A DNA stretch of 27,818 nt from Candidatus Aenigmatarchaeota archaeon. Lineage in GTDB: Archaea; Aenigmatarchaeota; Aenigmatarchaeia; CG10238-14. How positions within the stretch are numbered: position 1 is the stretch's first letter; each line of letters starts with the position of its first letter. Location: the NCBI GenBank assembly GCA_017608955.1, contig JAFCEW010000001.1:1-27818 (forward strand). Reading direction: 5' to 3'. The translations under genes and the position numbers were made by a program. This document shows, one piece after another, positions 1 through 5,948 of the stretch. The notes beneath the pieces are model-generated. The model was not told where the DNA came from and did no database searches. It saw only the letters and a program-made list of their open reading frames with translations.

Positions 1-83
1 CTTGGTAAATTTAGAAATCTTTCTGAAATTGAATATTTTTTTCTAAACATATAATAACATTTCGAAATTCTAGTTTAAATTAC

Positions 84-497
84 TTAGACAAGTTTTTCCT
101 TTTCAAAATATTCTCTTAGGAAAATTCCAAAACTTTTATTTCTATTCATAAATTTTTTAATTTCTTTTAAATCTAGTATTTCAAATTTCTTTGATATTTC
201 TTTTGCTATATAGTTTGGGATTCCTTTGGCTTCAAGTGATTTTCTATTATCCTTTAATGTATCTCTCAATTTTTCTTCAGCATTTCTCCATGGACGTCTT
301 ATTTCAACACACCAATTATTTCCTTCTATATACGGACCATTAATAGCTAATTTTCTATATTTATGAATAAAATTAGCACAGTTTTTTACATCAAAAACAC
401 AAGGACCAATTTTCTTATTTATTTTTGGTAATTTACTAACTTCAAATTCAAGCAATATACCAGCATTTTCTTTGTCAGTCCAGTATAGAAAATTCAT
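84..497 (-). CDS. cca: archaeal CCA-adding enzyme, C-terminal domain (frameshifted from upstream part)
   Basis: This 137-codon frame is the C-terminal tail domain of the archaeal CCA-adding enzyme. It contains the family-like stretches GILLEFEV, IGPCVFD, the KNCANFI segment, NGPYIEGNNWCVE, a basic EIRRPWRNAEE segment, and the ending NKSFGIFLREYFE. It overlaps the end of the preceding part (475-1479) by 23 nt. Its ATG at 495-497 is probably not a true start. The protein should run on from residue 330 or so of the upstream frame, giving EYEFLYWTDKE across the junction. Together the two parts match the usual archaeal length. Two separate polypeptides, as in a natural gene split, cannot be excluded, but the junction falls inside a homopolymer, which points to an indel, a sequencing error or +1 frameshifting. 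Confidence 0.85.
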   Translation of the reverse strand: MNFLYWTDKENAGILLEFEVSKLPKINKKIGPCVFDVKNCANFIHKYRKLAINGPYIEGNNWCVEIRRPWRNAEEKLRDTLKDNRKSLEAKGIPNYIAKEISKKFEILDLKEIKKFMNRNKSFGIFLREYFEKEKLV

Positions 498-1479
498 ATT
501 CTTTCATTATGTTTTCCAATCTTTTGGCCATTTTTTCTAATTGGGGATATAAAATATCATCAACAACATCTGGTTTTTTGAATTTTATAAAAAGGATTTC
601 AGTCCCTCTTTCTTCAATAATTGTATTTAATTCTTCTATCAATAATGGTTTTAATTCCTTTTTGAAAAATAAACTTCTTTTTTCTATTTGTAGAAATTCT
701 CTTGCAATCTTCTTAAAATTATAGAAATTTTTCGCTGAAATTGCTGCAGCAGCATTTCTTCTTTTATCAACAGGATCAATTACTATAAGTATATCATTTT
801 TAAATTTCTTTCTTAACAAATCATATTGCTCTTTTTTCCAATAATTTTCTATATCAATTATTTCTCCTGGTCTCCAATTTAGAATATTTTTTAAAATATT
901 TTCAAAATTCCCATATTTCATTGCTAAAATTTCGCATATATAACCAGAGAAACCTTGAGTTTTTGCATCAGCACCATATATATTATTAGCTTGAAGGAAT
1001 TGCTTTAGAAGTCTCACATCATCTGAATATTTTTTTGGAAAATTTTCATTGAGATATTTTACATGAAATGGAGTTCTATCAACAGCAGATTTTATTTTTT
1101 CACCGGATTCTACTTTATAACAAGGAACTATATCTACATCGACACTCCTGACAGTACCTCTCACATAAGGATGCTGAGCATATTGTAATTTCCATTTGCC
1201 ATTTAATTTTTCAATAACTTTTTTTCCTATACTTAATCCTATCTTTTCTAATTTATTTTCTGGTAGGTTTTCTGGAAAAATAATAAAAACATCGAATTCA
1301 TTTTTTGTTGGTAACCATGTATCTCTTGTTAAAGAACCAGCTATTATGCCATGAGCATTATATTTTTTTGCTTCTTGATTTGTTATTTCTAGAAATGTCT
1401 CACTTAATTTTTTAATTTTTCTTTCTTGTTCTTCGGATGGTTTTATTTCTTTTAATATATTTTCAAGGATTTTCTTCAT
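475..1479 (-). CDS. cca: archaeal CCA-adding enzyme, N-terminal and central part (frameshifted gene)
   Basis: This is the first 334 codons of an archaeal class I tRNA nucleotidyltransferase, which adds CCA to tRNA 3' ends using CTP and ATP. The polymerase-beta-like head shows GSLTRDTWL followed by the acidic pair in EFDVFIIFP, with a further conserved acidic strand SVDVDIVPCY. The archaeal family motifs SAVDRTPFH, VRLLKQFL, IYGAD, GFSGYICE and IDPVDKRRNAAAA follow in order. The frame stops after about 334 residues, while archaeal family members are around 440. The missing C-terminal domain lies directly downstream in the +1 frame (84-497). Dropping one T from the TTTT run at 489-492 joins the two into one protein of normal length. 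The gene follows elp3 by about 22 nt and is probably cotranscribed with it. All three tRNA genes in this window lack encoded CCA, so the activity should be essential. Confidence 0.93.
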   Translation of the reverse strand: MKKILENILKEIKPSEEQERKIKKLSETFLEITNQEAKKYNAHGIIAGSLTRDTWLPTKNEFDVFIIFPENLPENKLEKIGLSIGKKVIEKLNGKWKLQYAQHPYVRGTVRSVDVDIVPCYKVESGEKIKSAVDRTPFHVKYLNENFPKKYSDDVRLLKQFLQANNIYGADAKTQGFSGYICEILAMKYGNFENILKNILNWRPGEIIDIENYWKKEQYDLLRKKFKNDILIVIDPVDKRRNAAAAISAKNFYNFKKIAREFLQIEKRSLFFKKELKPLLIEELNTIIEERGTEILFIKFKKPDVVDDILYPQLEKMAKRLENIMKEYEFSILD

Positions 1480-1501
1480 ATCATATATTTTTATTTAAAA
1501 A

Positions 1502-3070
1502 CTATAAAACTTTTGAAACATATGGACCATCAGGTTTATATCCAAATTTGTAATAATATTTTCTTACTCCAACACCACTTATAATAACCATTTTTTTCAT
1601 TCCATTCTTTTTTGCAATTTTTTCAGCTTCTTTTAGTAATTTTTCGCCATATCCTTTATGTTGCCATGCCATTTCTTTAATATCACCAATAGGAACAGCA
1701 GGACCATAAATATGCAACTCTCTTATAAGACCAGTCTTTTCATCAATTTCTTTTCTGAATGGTTTGAATGGTATACGTAAACGTATGAATCCAATCAAAA
1801 TATCGTTCTTAGTATCTTCAAAACTTAGAAATATTTCTTTGCCACCAGAAGCTTCATAATCTGTTCTTAATAATTTCACATTTTCTGGTTTGATTCCTTT
1901 TTTCATTTTATGTCCAACTTCTCTATAACGAATTTCTTTTATTTTAATTTCTCTTTTTTCACATTCCTTTTCCACTAATTCTCTTAGATTACTTTTTTTA
2001 ATTCCAGCTTCAACTTTAGTAGTTGGTATATCTCTCTGAACTCTAATAACACGGCAATATTTTGGTATATATTTCATGGCTTCTGCTAATAAATCAATTC
2101 CATCTTTTGTTTCTAATGGTTTGTATTTTTTATTCTTCCACATATCATATAATTCAGTTCCTTTTACAACAAGAGTTGGATATATTTTTAATGAATCTGG
2201 TCGAAAATCAGGATTTTCAAATATTATTTTGAATTGTTCTATGTCTTGTTCTATTGATACTCTGGGAAGTCCAGGCATTATATGATAAGTACATTTTAAG
2301 CAAGAATCTTTAACTAATTGGGTTGCTTTTATCGAATCAAATACATTATGACCTCGTTTAATTTTTTTTAAAACATCAGGATATATTGATTGAACGCCAA
2401 TTTCAACTCTTGTAATACCCAACTTAAGCATTTGATTTATATGTTTTTCAAAACAATAATCTGCTCTTGTTTCTAATGTCATCCCAATACATCTATGTTT
2501 AGAATTTTCATTTAATTTCTTAGCTTGTGTTAATGTCTTTGAGTTTTTTTCATTCAATGCATCAAATATTCTTTTTACAAACCAGTTTTGGTATTTTTTA
2601 TCTAAAGCAAGAAAAGTTCCACCCAATATTATTATTTCTATTTTATCAGTAGGGTGTCCGGTCAATTTATATTGGTTTAATCTATCTTTTGTTTGTAAAT
2701 AAGGATCATAATTATTTCTTATTCCTCTTTGGACAGCAGGCTCTAGGCCTGTATAACTCTGAGGAGCATTTTTGCCTTTTGGACAATAAATACAATTTCC
2801 AGGGCATTCTCTTGGCTCAGCCACGACAGTTATAACAGAAACACCAGACATAGATCTGCTAGGTTTGGTTATTAAAAATCTCTTTAGAATTTTTTCTTCT
2901 TTTTCATCACATTCTTGTAAAATTTGTATTTTTGTCGGAATTTTTCTTATCTTTTCTTTTTTCGATACATATTTTAATATTTTTTCGAATTTTTTTTCTG
3001 TTAAATTGTCGGTTTTTAAGGCTTGTTCTATTATTTTTCTACAAATTTTTTTGTTTTCCATATCAATCAT
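1502..3070 (-). CDS. elp3: Elp3 family tRNA U34 carboxymethyltransferase (radical SAM + GNAT)
   Basis: A 522-residue Elp3 homologue, the catalytic subunit that installs the carboxymethyl-type side chain on wobble uridine C5 using SAM and acetyl-CoA. The radical SAM cluster site reads CPGNCIYC with cysteines at 89, 93 and 96. It follows the Elp3 signature KPSRSMSGVSVI and precedes GLEPAVQRG and the strand IEIIILGGTF. The C-terminal GNAT domain shows the acetyl-CoA loop QHKGYGEKLL at about 470 and KYYYKFGYKPDGPYVSK at the end. Length matches archaeal and eukaryotic Elp3. Two in-frame ATGs (3070 and 3061) are possible starts; a TATA box at 3096-3105 favours a near-leaderless transcript beginning just ahead of them. 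The CCA-adding enzyme follows 22 nt downstream. Archaea carry Elp3 without the other Elongator subunits, and none is seen here. Confidence 0.96.
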   Translation of the reverse strand: MIDMENKKICRKIIEQALKTDNLTEKKFEKILKYVSKKEKIRKIPTKIQILQECDEKEEKILKRFLITKPSRSMSGVSVITVVAEPRECPGNCIYCPKGKNAPQSYTGLEPAVQRGIRNNYDPYLQTKDRLNQYKLTGHPTDKIEIIILGGTFLALDKKYQNWFVKRIFDALNEKNSKTLTQAKKLNENSKHRCIGMTLETRADYCFEKHINQMLKLGITRVEIGVQSIYPDVLKKIKRGHNVFDSIKATQLVKDSCLKCTYHIMPGLPRVSIEQDIEQFKIIFENPDFRPDSLKIYPTLVVKGTELYDMWKNKKYKPLETKDGIDLLAEAMKYIPKYCRVIRVQRDIPTTKVEAGIKKSNLRELVEKECEKREIKIKEIRYREVGHKMKKGIKPENVKLLRTDYEASGGKEIFLSFEDTKNDILIGFIRLRIPFKPFRKEIDEKTGLIRELHIYGPAVPIGDIKEMAWQHKGYGEKLLKEAEKIAKKNGMKKMVIISGVGVRKYYYKFGYKPDGPYVSKVL

Positions 3071-3095
3071 AATTTATTTACTACTGTATAGTAAA

Positions 3096-3105
3096 TATTT
3101 ATATA
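3096..3105 (-). promoter_or_regulatory. TATA box of elp3, possibly shared divergently
   Basis: The minus strand reads TATATAAATA about 26-35 nt ahead of the first elp3 ATG, the correct spacing for a near-leaderless archaeal transcript. The same stretch read on the plus strand (ATTTATATA) is also TATA-like and sits about 32-40 nt before the small plus-strand gene at 3137, so one AT-rich core may serve both directions. Confidence 0.5.
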
Positions 3106-3136
3106 CTAGTGCTACTATTAGGTAAATAGTGCTTTT

Positions 3137-3310
3137 ATGGATATACAAGATATACATAAATTAAGGTTTTACCAAGAAGAATTATTTGAAACTAAGAATA
3201 AATTATTTACTTGTAAGAACATAAAACAAGTTAAATTTTTACAAAATAGAATAGAGTTTTTACAAAGTAAAATTGAAGAAATCCAAAATAATGGTAGGAA
3301 ACAATTATAA
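3137..3310 (+). CDS. small coiled-coil-like protein, 57 residues
   Basis: A 57-codon frame from ATG to TAA, rich in Lys, Glu, Gln and Ile/Leu with heptad-like spacing (for example KFLQNRIEFLQSKIEEIQ), so it should form one or two amphipathic helices or a short coiled coil. No family is recognised. It is transcribed divergently from elp3 and has a TATA-like stretch about 32-40 nt upstream. It converges on the Lrp gene, overlapping its 3' end by six bases. No strong ribosome binding site is visible. It fills the whole gap between two genes and its composition looks like protein rather than random AT-rich DNA, but the evidence is circumstantial. Confidence 0.4.
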   Translation: MDIQDIHKLRFYQEELFETKNKLFTCKNIKQVKFLQNRIEFLQSKIEEIQNNGRKQL

Positions 3311-3775
3311 GCTAATATCACTACTATCTTTTGCTGTAACCCATGCATTCATTGTTAATGATCTCGAAATTCCTTTTATTTTGACTATATAATCTGTTAA
3401 TATATTTCCTATTTCTTTGATATCTTTACCTCTAATTTTTATAAGTAAATCCCATTGCCCTGTAATTATATGGACTTCCATAACACCAGGTATTAAAGCT
3501 AGTTGTTTAGCTATTTCTTTTAATGATACTGACATTTTATTTTCAACATCATATCTAACTCTTAGAAAAATAAAAGCAACTATTGGCTTATTGACTTTTT
3601 CTGGGTCAATTACAGCCTTATATTTTTTTATTACGCCTTCTTTTTCTAATTTTTTCTTCCTGTCATATATAGTTGTTATAGCCATATTCAATTTTCTTGA
3701 TAACTTCCTAAGACTTTGTGTTGAATCCTTTTGCAATTCTCTTAATAATGACAAATCTTTTTTCGTTAAATTCAT
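3305..3775 (-). CDS. Lrp/AsnC family transcriptional regulator
   Basis: A 156-residue feast/famine regulator of normal family length. The N-terminal helix-turn-helix covers about residues 1-60 (DLSLLRELQKDSTQSLRKLSRKL, then AITTIYDRKKKLEKEGVIKKY). A linker and the alpha/beta RAM domain for ligand binding and oligomerisation follow, with the typical segments PIVAFIFLRVRY, LIPGVMEVHIITGQWDLLIKIRG and GISRSLTMNAWV. Such proteins bind DNA as dimers or octamers and often repress their own gene. A perfect 11-nt palindrome lies just ahead of the start codon, consistent with autoregulation. The targets and the effector (usually an amino acid) cannot be read from the sequence. It is encoded upstream of elp3 but separated from it by the small plus-strand gene and the elp3 promoter. 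Confidence 0.93.
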   Translation of the reverse strand: MNLTKKDLSLLRELQKDSTQSLRKLSRKLNMAITTIYDRKKKLEKEGVIKKYKAVIDPEKVNKPIVAFIFLRVRYDVENKMSVSLKEIAKQLALIPGVMEVHIITGQWDLLIKIRGKDIKEIGNILTDYIVKIKGISRSLTMNAWVTAKDSSDISL

Positions 3776-3784
3776 ATAATTACC

Positions 3785-3795
3785 GAAAATTTTTC
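3785..3795. promoter_or_regulatory. palindromic site at the Lrp gene start, candidate autoregulatory operator
   Basis: GAAAATTTTTC is a perfect inverted repeat around a central T, 10 nt upstream of the Lrp start codon. It overlaps the transcription start expected from a TATA-like stretch at 3808-3816 on the minus strand. The wider half-site ACCGAAAA (3782-3789) recurs inverted at 3832-3839. The position suits repression by the encoded Lrp-type protein. This is inferred from position and symmetry only; in such AT-rich DNA short A/T palindromes are common. Confidence 0.3.
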
Positions 3796-3807
3796 AATAA
3801 TTAATTA

Positions 3808-3816
3808 CAATATAAA
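3808..3816 (-). promoter_or_regulatory. putative TATA box of the Lrp/AsnC gene
   Basis: The minus strand reads TTTATATTG about 33-41 nt upstream of the Lrp start codon. This predicts a transcript with a leader of under about 10 nt beginning inside the GAAAATTTTTC palindrome. Confidence 0.4.
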
Positions 3817-3854
3817 CATAAAATTATAAGTTTTTCGGTTTTGTATCAATCATC

Positions 3855-3862
3855 TTTATATC
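3855..3862 (+). promoter_or_regulatory. putative TATA box of the 53-residue zinc-finger gene
   Basis: TTTATATC lies about 28-35 nt ahead of the GTG at 3890, the spacing expected for a leaderless or near-leaderless archaeal message. Confidence 0.4.
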
Positions 3863-3889
3863 TTAATTGTTTCTATAATACGCCAGTTG

Positions 3890-4051
3890 GTGTTAAAAGT
3901 GTGTGAGCAAATTAAAATCCCAGGAATAAAAACTAAAATTCTAGTTGATATAGCAAGTCTGGGAAAGGTTAGATGTGTCAGTTGCGGTTGCTTAGTAAAT
4001 GAAATAATAGAAAAAAATGGTTTTATTGGCTGTAAAAATTGTCTTTATTAA
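3890..4051 (+). CDS. small zinc-binding protein (CxxC...CxxC), 53 residues
   Basis: A 53-codon frame from GTG (an in-frame TTG at 3887 and GTG at 3899 are alternatives) to TAA. The C-terminal half has CVSCGC and, about 17 residues later, CKNC: two CxxC knuckles that would make a compact zinc ribbon. The N-terminal half is hydrophobic and basic (QIKIPGIKTKILVDIASLGKV). No named family is recognised. A TATA-like element at 3855 places the transcript start close to the GTG, so it is probably leaderless. A second mini zinc-ribbon gene follows 26 nt downstream on the same strand. Clustered Cys codons in DNA this AT-rich are unlikely by chance, which supports a real gene. Confidence 0.6.
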   Translation: MLKVCEQIKIPGIKTKILVDIASLGKVRCVSCGCLVNEIIEKNGFIGCKNCLY

Positions 4052-4077
4052 AAATGTTTTGAGAGGTGAAAACACAC

Positions 4078-4215
4078 ATGGATGGTACATGGCATTTACG
4101 TCATAAAGAGATTAAATACGGTGTTTGTTCATTTTGTGGAAAATTATTTGATGAAAGAGAACTCATAAGAAACGGAAATACATTTTCATGCCATAAATGT
4201 GCTGGAATAGAGTAG
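4078..4215 (+). CDS. small zinc-ribbon protein (CxxC...CxxC), 45 residues
   Basis: A 45-codon frame with ATG start and TAG stop, preceded at good spacing by a strong ribosome binding site GAGGTG (4063-4068). The protein has CSFCGK at 17-22 and CHKC at 39-42, separated by a charged stretch, a minimal zinc-ribbon pattern. It follows the 53-residue zinc-finger gene by 26 nt and probably shares its message. Its last 30 nt overlap, tail to tail, the 3' end of the tRNA thiolase gene on the other strand. Function unknown. Similar mini ribbons in archaea occur as protein-protein or RNA-binding adaptors, but nothing here assigns one. Confidence 0.65.
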   Translation: MDGTWHLRHKEIKYGVCSFCGKLFDERELIRNGNTFSCHKCAGIE

Positions 4216-5109
4216 CTCACACACTCTACATTTCTTTTGACTAGATGGTTCTCCGCATATTTCACATGTTCTAATTTTTTCTTGCTTAAATTTATCTTTT
4301 ATAAATGGCTTTATTTTATATGCTGATTGAAGAAGACTATTTTTTATGCCAGGTGATGTTTTTTCTAAATTATTTAAAAATTTTATAGTATTTCCTCTTA
4401 ATGGATCATCATAACTATATGGACATTTTTTTTGCGTGGATGAAATTTTATTTAGTTTAGCATATAATTTAGATTCTTCCTCTGGTATTTCTATAAGTGG
4501 TTTTATTCTTGGAACAAATTTTTTATGTCTTGATAATATTGGCATTGGACCTACTCTTGCAAGTCTTAATAGATCACCACGAATCATATTCATTATAATA
4601 GTTTGTGTTTCATCATCTAGATTGTGTCCTGTTGCTAATTTAGTTGCTTTTAATTCTCTGGCTTTTTTATTTAGAATATATCGTCTTAATATTCCGCAAC
4701 TTCCACAAAAACCAGTCTTCATCTTTCTTTTTAAATCATCAACAGTTATTCCAAATTCATCTTTGAAAGAAAAAATATAATGATCAATATTTAGTTGTTT
4801 ACATAATTTTTTAGTTTTTTTTAACATTTCATTTGATCTTAATTTTATTCCTTGATCTATTGTTATTGCAAATAATTCTATATTTGGATTATTCTTAAAA
4901 ATCTTGTTTAATATAATGAGAAGGGTTGAAGAATCTTTTCCTCCTGAGAATGCAATAGCAATTCTATCACCATTTTTTATTAGTTTATTTTGTGATATTG
5001 TTCTTTTCACTTTTTTTTCTATATTTTTTATAAAATGATTTTTACAATAGTAGTTTCCTTCATTCCGTCTATAATATACTGACTTATTTTTACAGAAAGA
5101 ACATCTCAT
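4186..5109 (-). CDS. TtuA/Ncs6-type tRNA 2-thiouridine synthetase (PP-loop ATPase)
   Basis: A tRNA 2-thiolation enzyme of the TtcA/TtuA/Ncs6 (CTU1) family, about 307 residues. It activates uridine C2 with ATP and replaces the oxygen with sulfur, normally from a ubiquitin-like sulfur carrier. In order: an N-terminal zinc finger (C3, C6, C22, H25), PP-loop SGGKDSS at 55-61, the cysteine pair CGSC at 135-138, GHNLDDE at 161, a third conserved cysteine at 229 in KKCPYS, and a C-terminal zinc finger with CxxC pairs at 282/285 and 294/297. C135, C138 and C229 match the [4Fe-4S] ligands of TtuA. The start at 5109 gives an ATGA overlap with the upstream methyltransferase and the usual MxCxxC beginning; an ATG four codons earlier is less likely. 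The target could be U34 (Ncs6) or U54 (TtuA); the Trm9-like neighbour and tRNA-Gln favour U34, but this is inference. Confidence 0.9.
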   Translation of the reverse strand: MRCSFCKNKSVYYRRNEGNYYCKNHFIKNIEKKVKRTISQNKLIKNGDRIAIAFSGGKDSSTLLIILNKIFKNNPNIELFAITIDQGIKLRSNEMLKKTKKLCKQLNIDHYIFSFKDEFGITVDDLKRKMKTGFCGSCGILRRYILNKKARELKATKLATGHNLDDETQTIIMNMIRGDLLRLARVGPMPILSRHKKFVPRIKPLIEIPEEESKLYAKLNKISSTQKKCPYSYDDPLRGNTIKFLNNLEKTSPGIKNSLLQSAYKIKPFIKDKFKQEKIRTCEICGEPSSQKKCRVCELLYSSTFMA

Positions 5110-5732
5110 ATAATACACCAAATATTTCCAACTTTGTCTGTGCCATTTTTTCTTTTACTATCATATGATATTTTTTTTGGTTTTATTTTAGCTGATTTTA
5201 GATCAGATTTTAATTCTTCCATAGTATATAGATGGTAAAATCTTTTAAGTTTCTTCCCATAATAATTCCAATTTACATATTTATCTTCACTATCACCTTT
5301 CCACACAGAGAATAAAATATCTTTTTTACAGATTCTTTTTAATTCTTTCAAGGATTTTAGTCTCATTTCCTTTGTTGGTAAATTTGAAAATGTTCTAATA
5401 TAAATTGAATAATTAAAAGAGTTTTTCTTAAATGGTAATTCATATACATTTGCTAAAACAAAATCCATTTTAAATTTTTTCTTTTCCAAAAATTTTTTTG
5501 CTTGTTTTATCATTGAACTTGAAAAATCAACACCAACACACCTACAATTATTCTCTAAAAATGGGATAGATTGTCTGCAGTTTCCACAACCAAGATCTAA
5601 TATTAAACCTTTCTTATTTTCAGCAAATTCAACAACTTCCTTTTCTGGTTTGTTTCTTAGGTTTGTCCAAGAATCAGCTATAGTATCATAAACTTTTCTC
5701 AAGTTTTTTATTTCTTTTTTTGGATTTATCAT
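5106..5732 (-). CDS. Trm9-like class I SAM-dependent methyltransferase (likely tRNA U34)
   Basis: A 208-residue Rossmann-fold methyltransferase. SAM-binding motif I is ILDLGCGNCRQS (from residue 44), then GVDFSSSMIKQA (motif II) and FVLANVYELPFKKNSFNYSIY (motifs III-IV). The N-terminal YDTIADSWTNLRNKP followed by VEFAENKKG closely resembles Trm9/ALKBH8, which methylate carboxymethyluridine at tRNA position 34 to mcm5U. The ending GNIWCII also resembles that family. It overlaps the downstream thiolase by ATGA, so the two are translationally coupled, and overlaps the upstream zinc-ribbon gene by 47 nt. Eukaryotic Trm9 needs the small zinc protein Trm112; the adjacent ribbon protein is a positional candidate for a partner but does not look like Trm112. 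The methyltransferase call is firm; the exact substrate is inference. Confidence 0.85.
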   Translation of the reverse strand: MINPKKEIKNLRKVYDTIADSWTNLRNKPEKEVVEFAENKKGLILDLGCGNCRQSIPFLENNCRCVGVDFSSSMIKQAKKFLEKKKFKMDFVLANVYELPFKKNSFNYSIYIRTFSNLPTKEMRLKSLKELKRICKKDILFSVWKGDSEDKYVNWNYYGKKLKRFYHLYTMEELKSDLKSAKIKPKKISYDSKRKNGTDKVGNIWCII

Positions 5733-5868
5733 TTTCTTTCACATCAATATCTTTTGTTAACACAAAAGTTCCAATATAACCACAATTTCTGCATTTATAA
5801 CTTCCAATTTGCGGAATATATAGAATTATATCTGGTGATTCACATTCAGGACATATTTTTATTTTCAT
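5686..5868 (-). CDS. small zinc-ribbon protein, 60 residues
   Basis: A 60-residue protein with a rubredoxin/TFIIS-like zinc ribbon: CPECESPDI at 6-14 and CRNCGYIG at 26-33, joined by a beta hairpin (ILYIPQIGSYK), then a very basic tail (KSKKRNKKLEKS). Small ribbons of the form CPxCGSxDI...YxCxNCGYxG are widespread and uncharacterised in archaea. Its ATG lies two nucleotides after the 3' end of the tRNA-Gln gene and there is no room for a ribosome binding site, so release of the tRNA would leave an essentially leaderless message. The basic tail is encoded where the gene overlaps the next one by 47 nt. A role with the methyltransferase or thiolase is suggested by position only. Confidence 0.75.
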   Translation of the reverse strand: MKIKICPECESPDIILYIPQIGSYKCRNCGYIGTFVLTKDIDVKENDKSKKRNKKLEKSL

Positions 5869-5870
5869 AA

Positions 5871-5943
5871 TAGCCCGGGAAGGATTCGAACCTTCGTCGG
5901 CGGGTCCAAAGCCCGCTATGCTTAACCACTACACCACCGGGCT
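5871..5943 (-). tRNA. tRNA-Gln (anticodon TTG)
   Basis: A complete 73-nt cloverleaf without intron. The 7-bp acceptor stem AGCCCGG/CCGGGCT has discriminator A. The D stem includes two wobble pairs. The anticodon stem GCGGG/CCCGC carries loop CTTTGGA, giving anticodon TTG for Gln codons CAA/CAG. The T arm is GAAGG-TTCGAAT-CCTTC. CCA is not encoded. The gene is wedged between the HPF-like gene (stop codon 5 nt before the tRNA) and the zinc-ribbon ATG (2 nt after it), so it is almost certainly cotranscribed and cut from a polycistronic RNA. Confidence 0.97.
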
Positions 5944-5948
5944 AAATT

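Noticed and set aside
1..54. Open frame reading in from the left edge and stopping at TAA 52-54
   Set aside because: It could be the last 17 codons of a plus-strand gene beyond the window, but this length carries no recognisable motif and cannot be supported.
5686..5868. Zinc-ribbon protein as Trm112
   Set aside because: Position next to a Trm9-like enzyme is suggestive, but the protein has the generic CPxCxSxDI...YxCxNCGYxG ribbon and lacks the features of Trm112, so only a positional hypothesis is kept.
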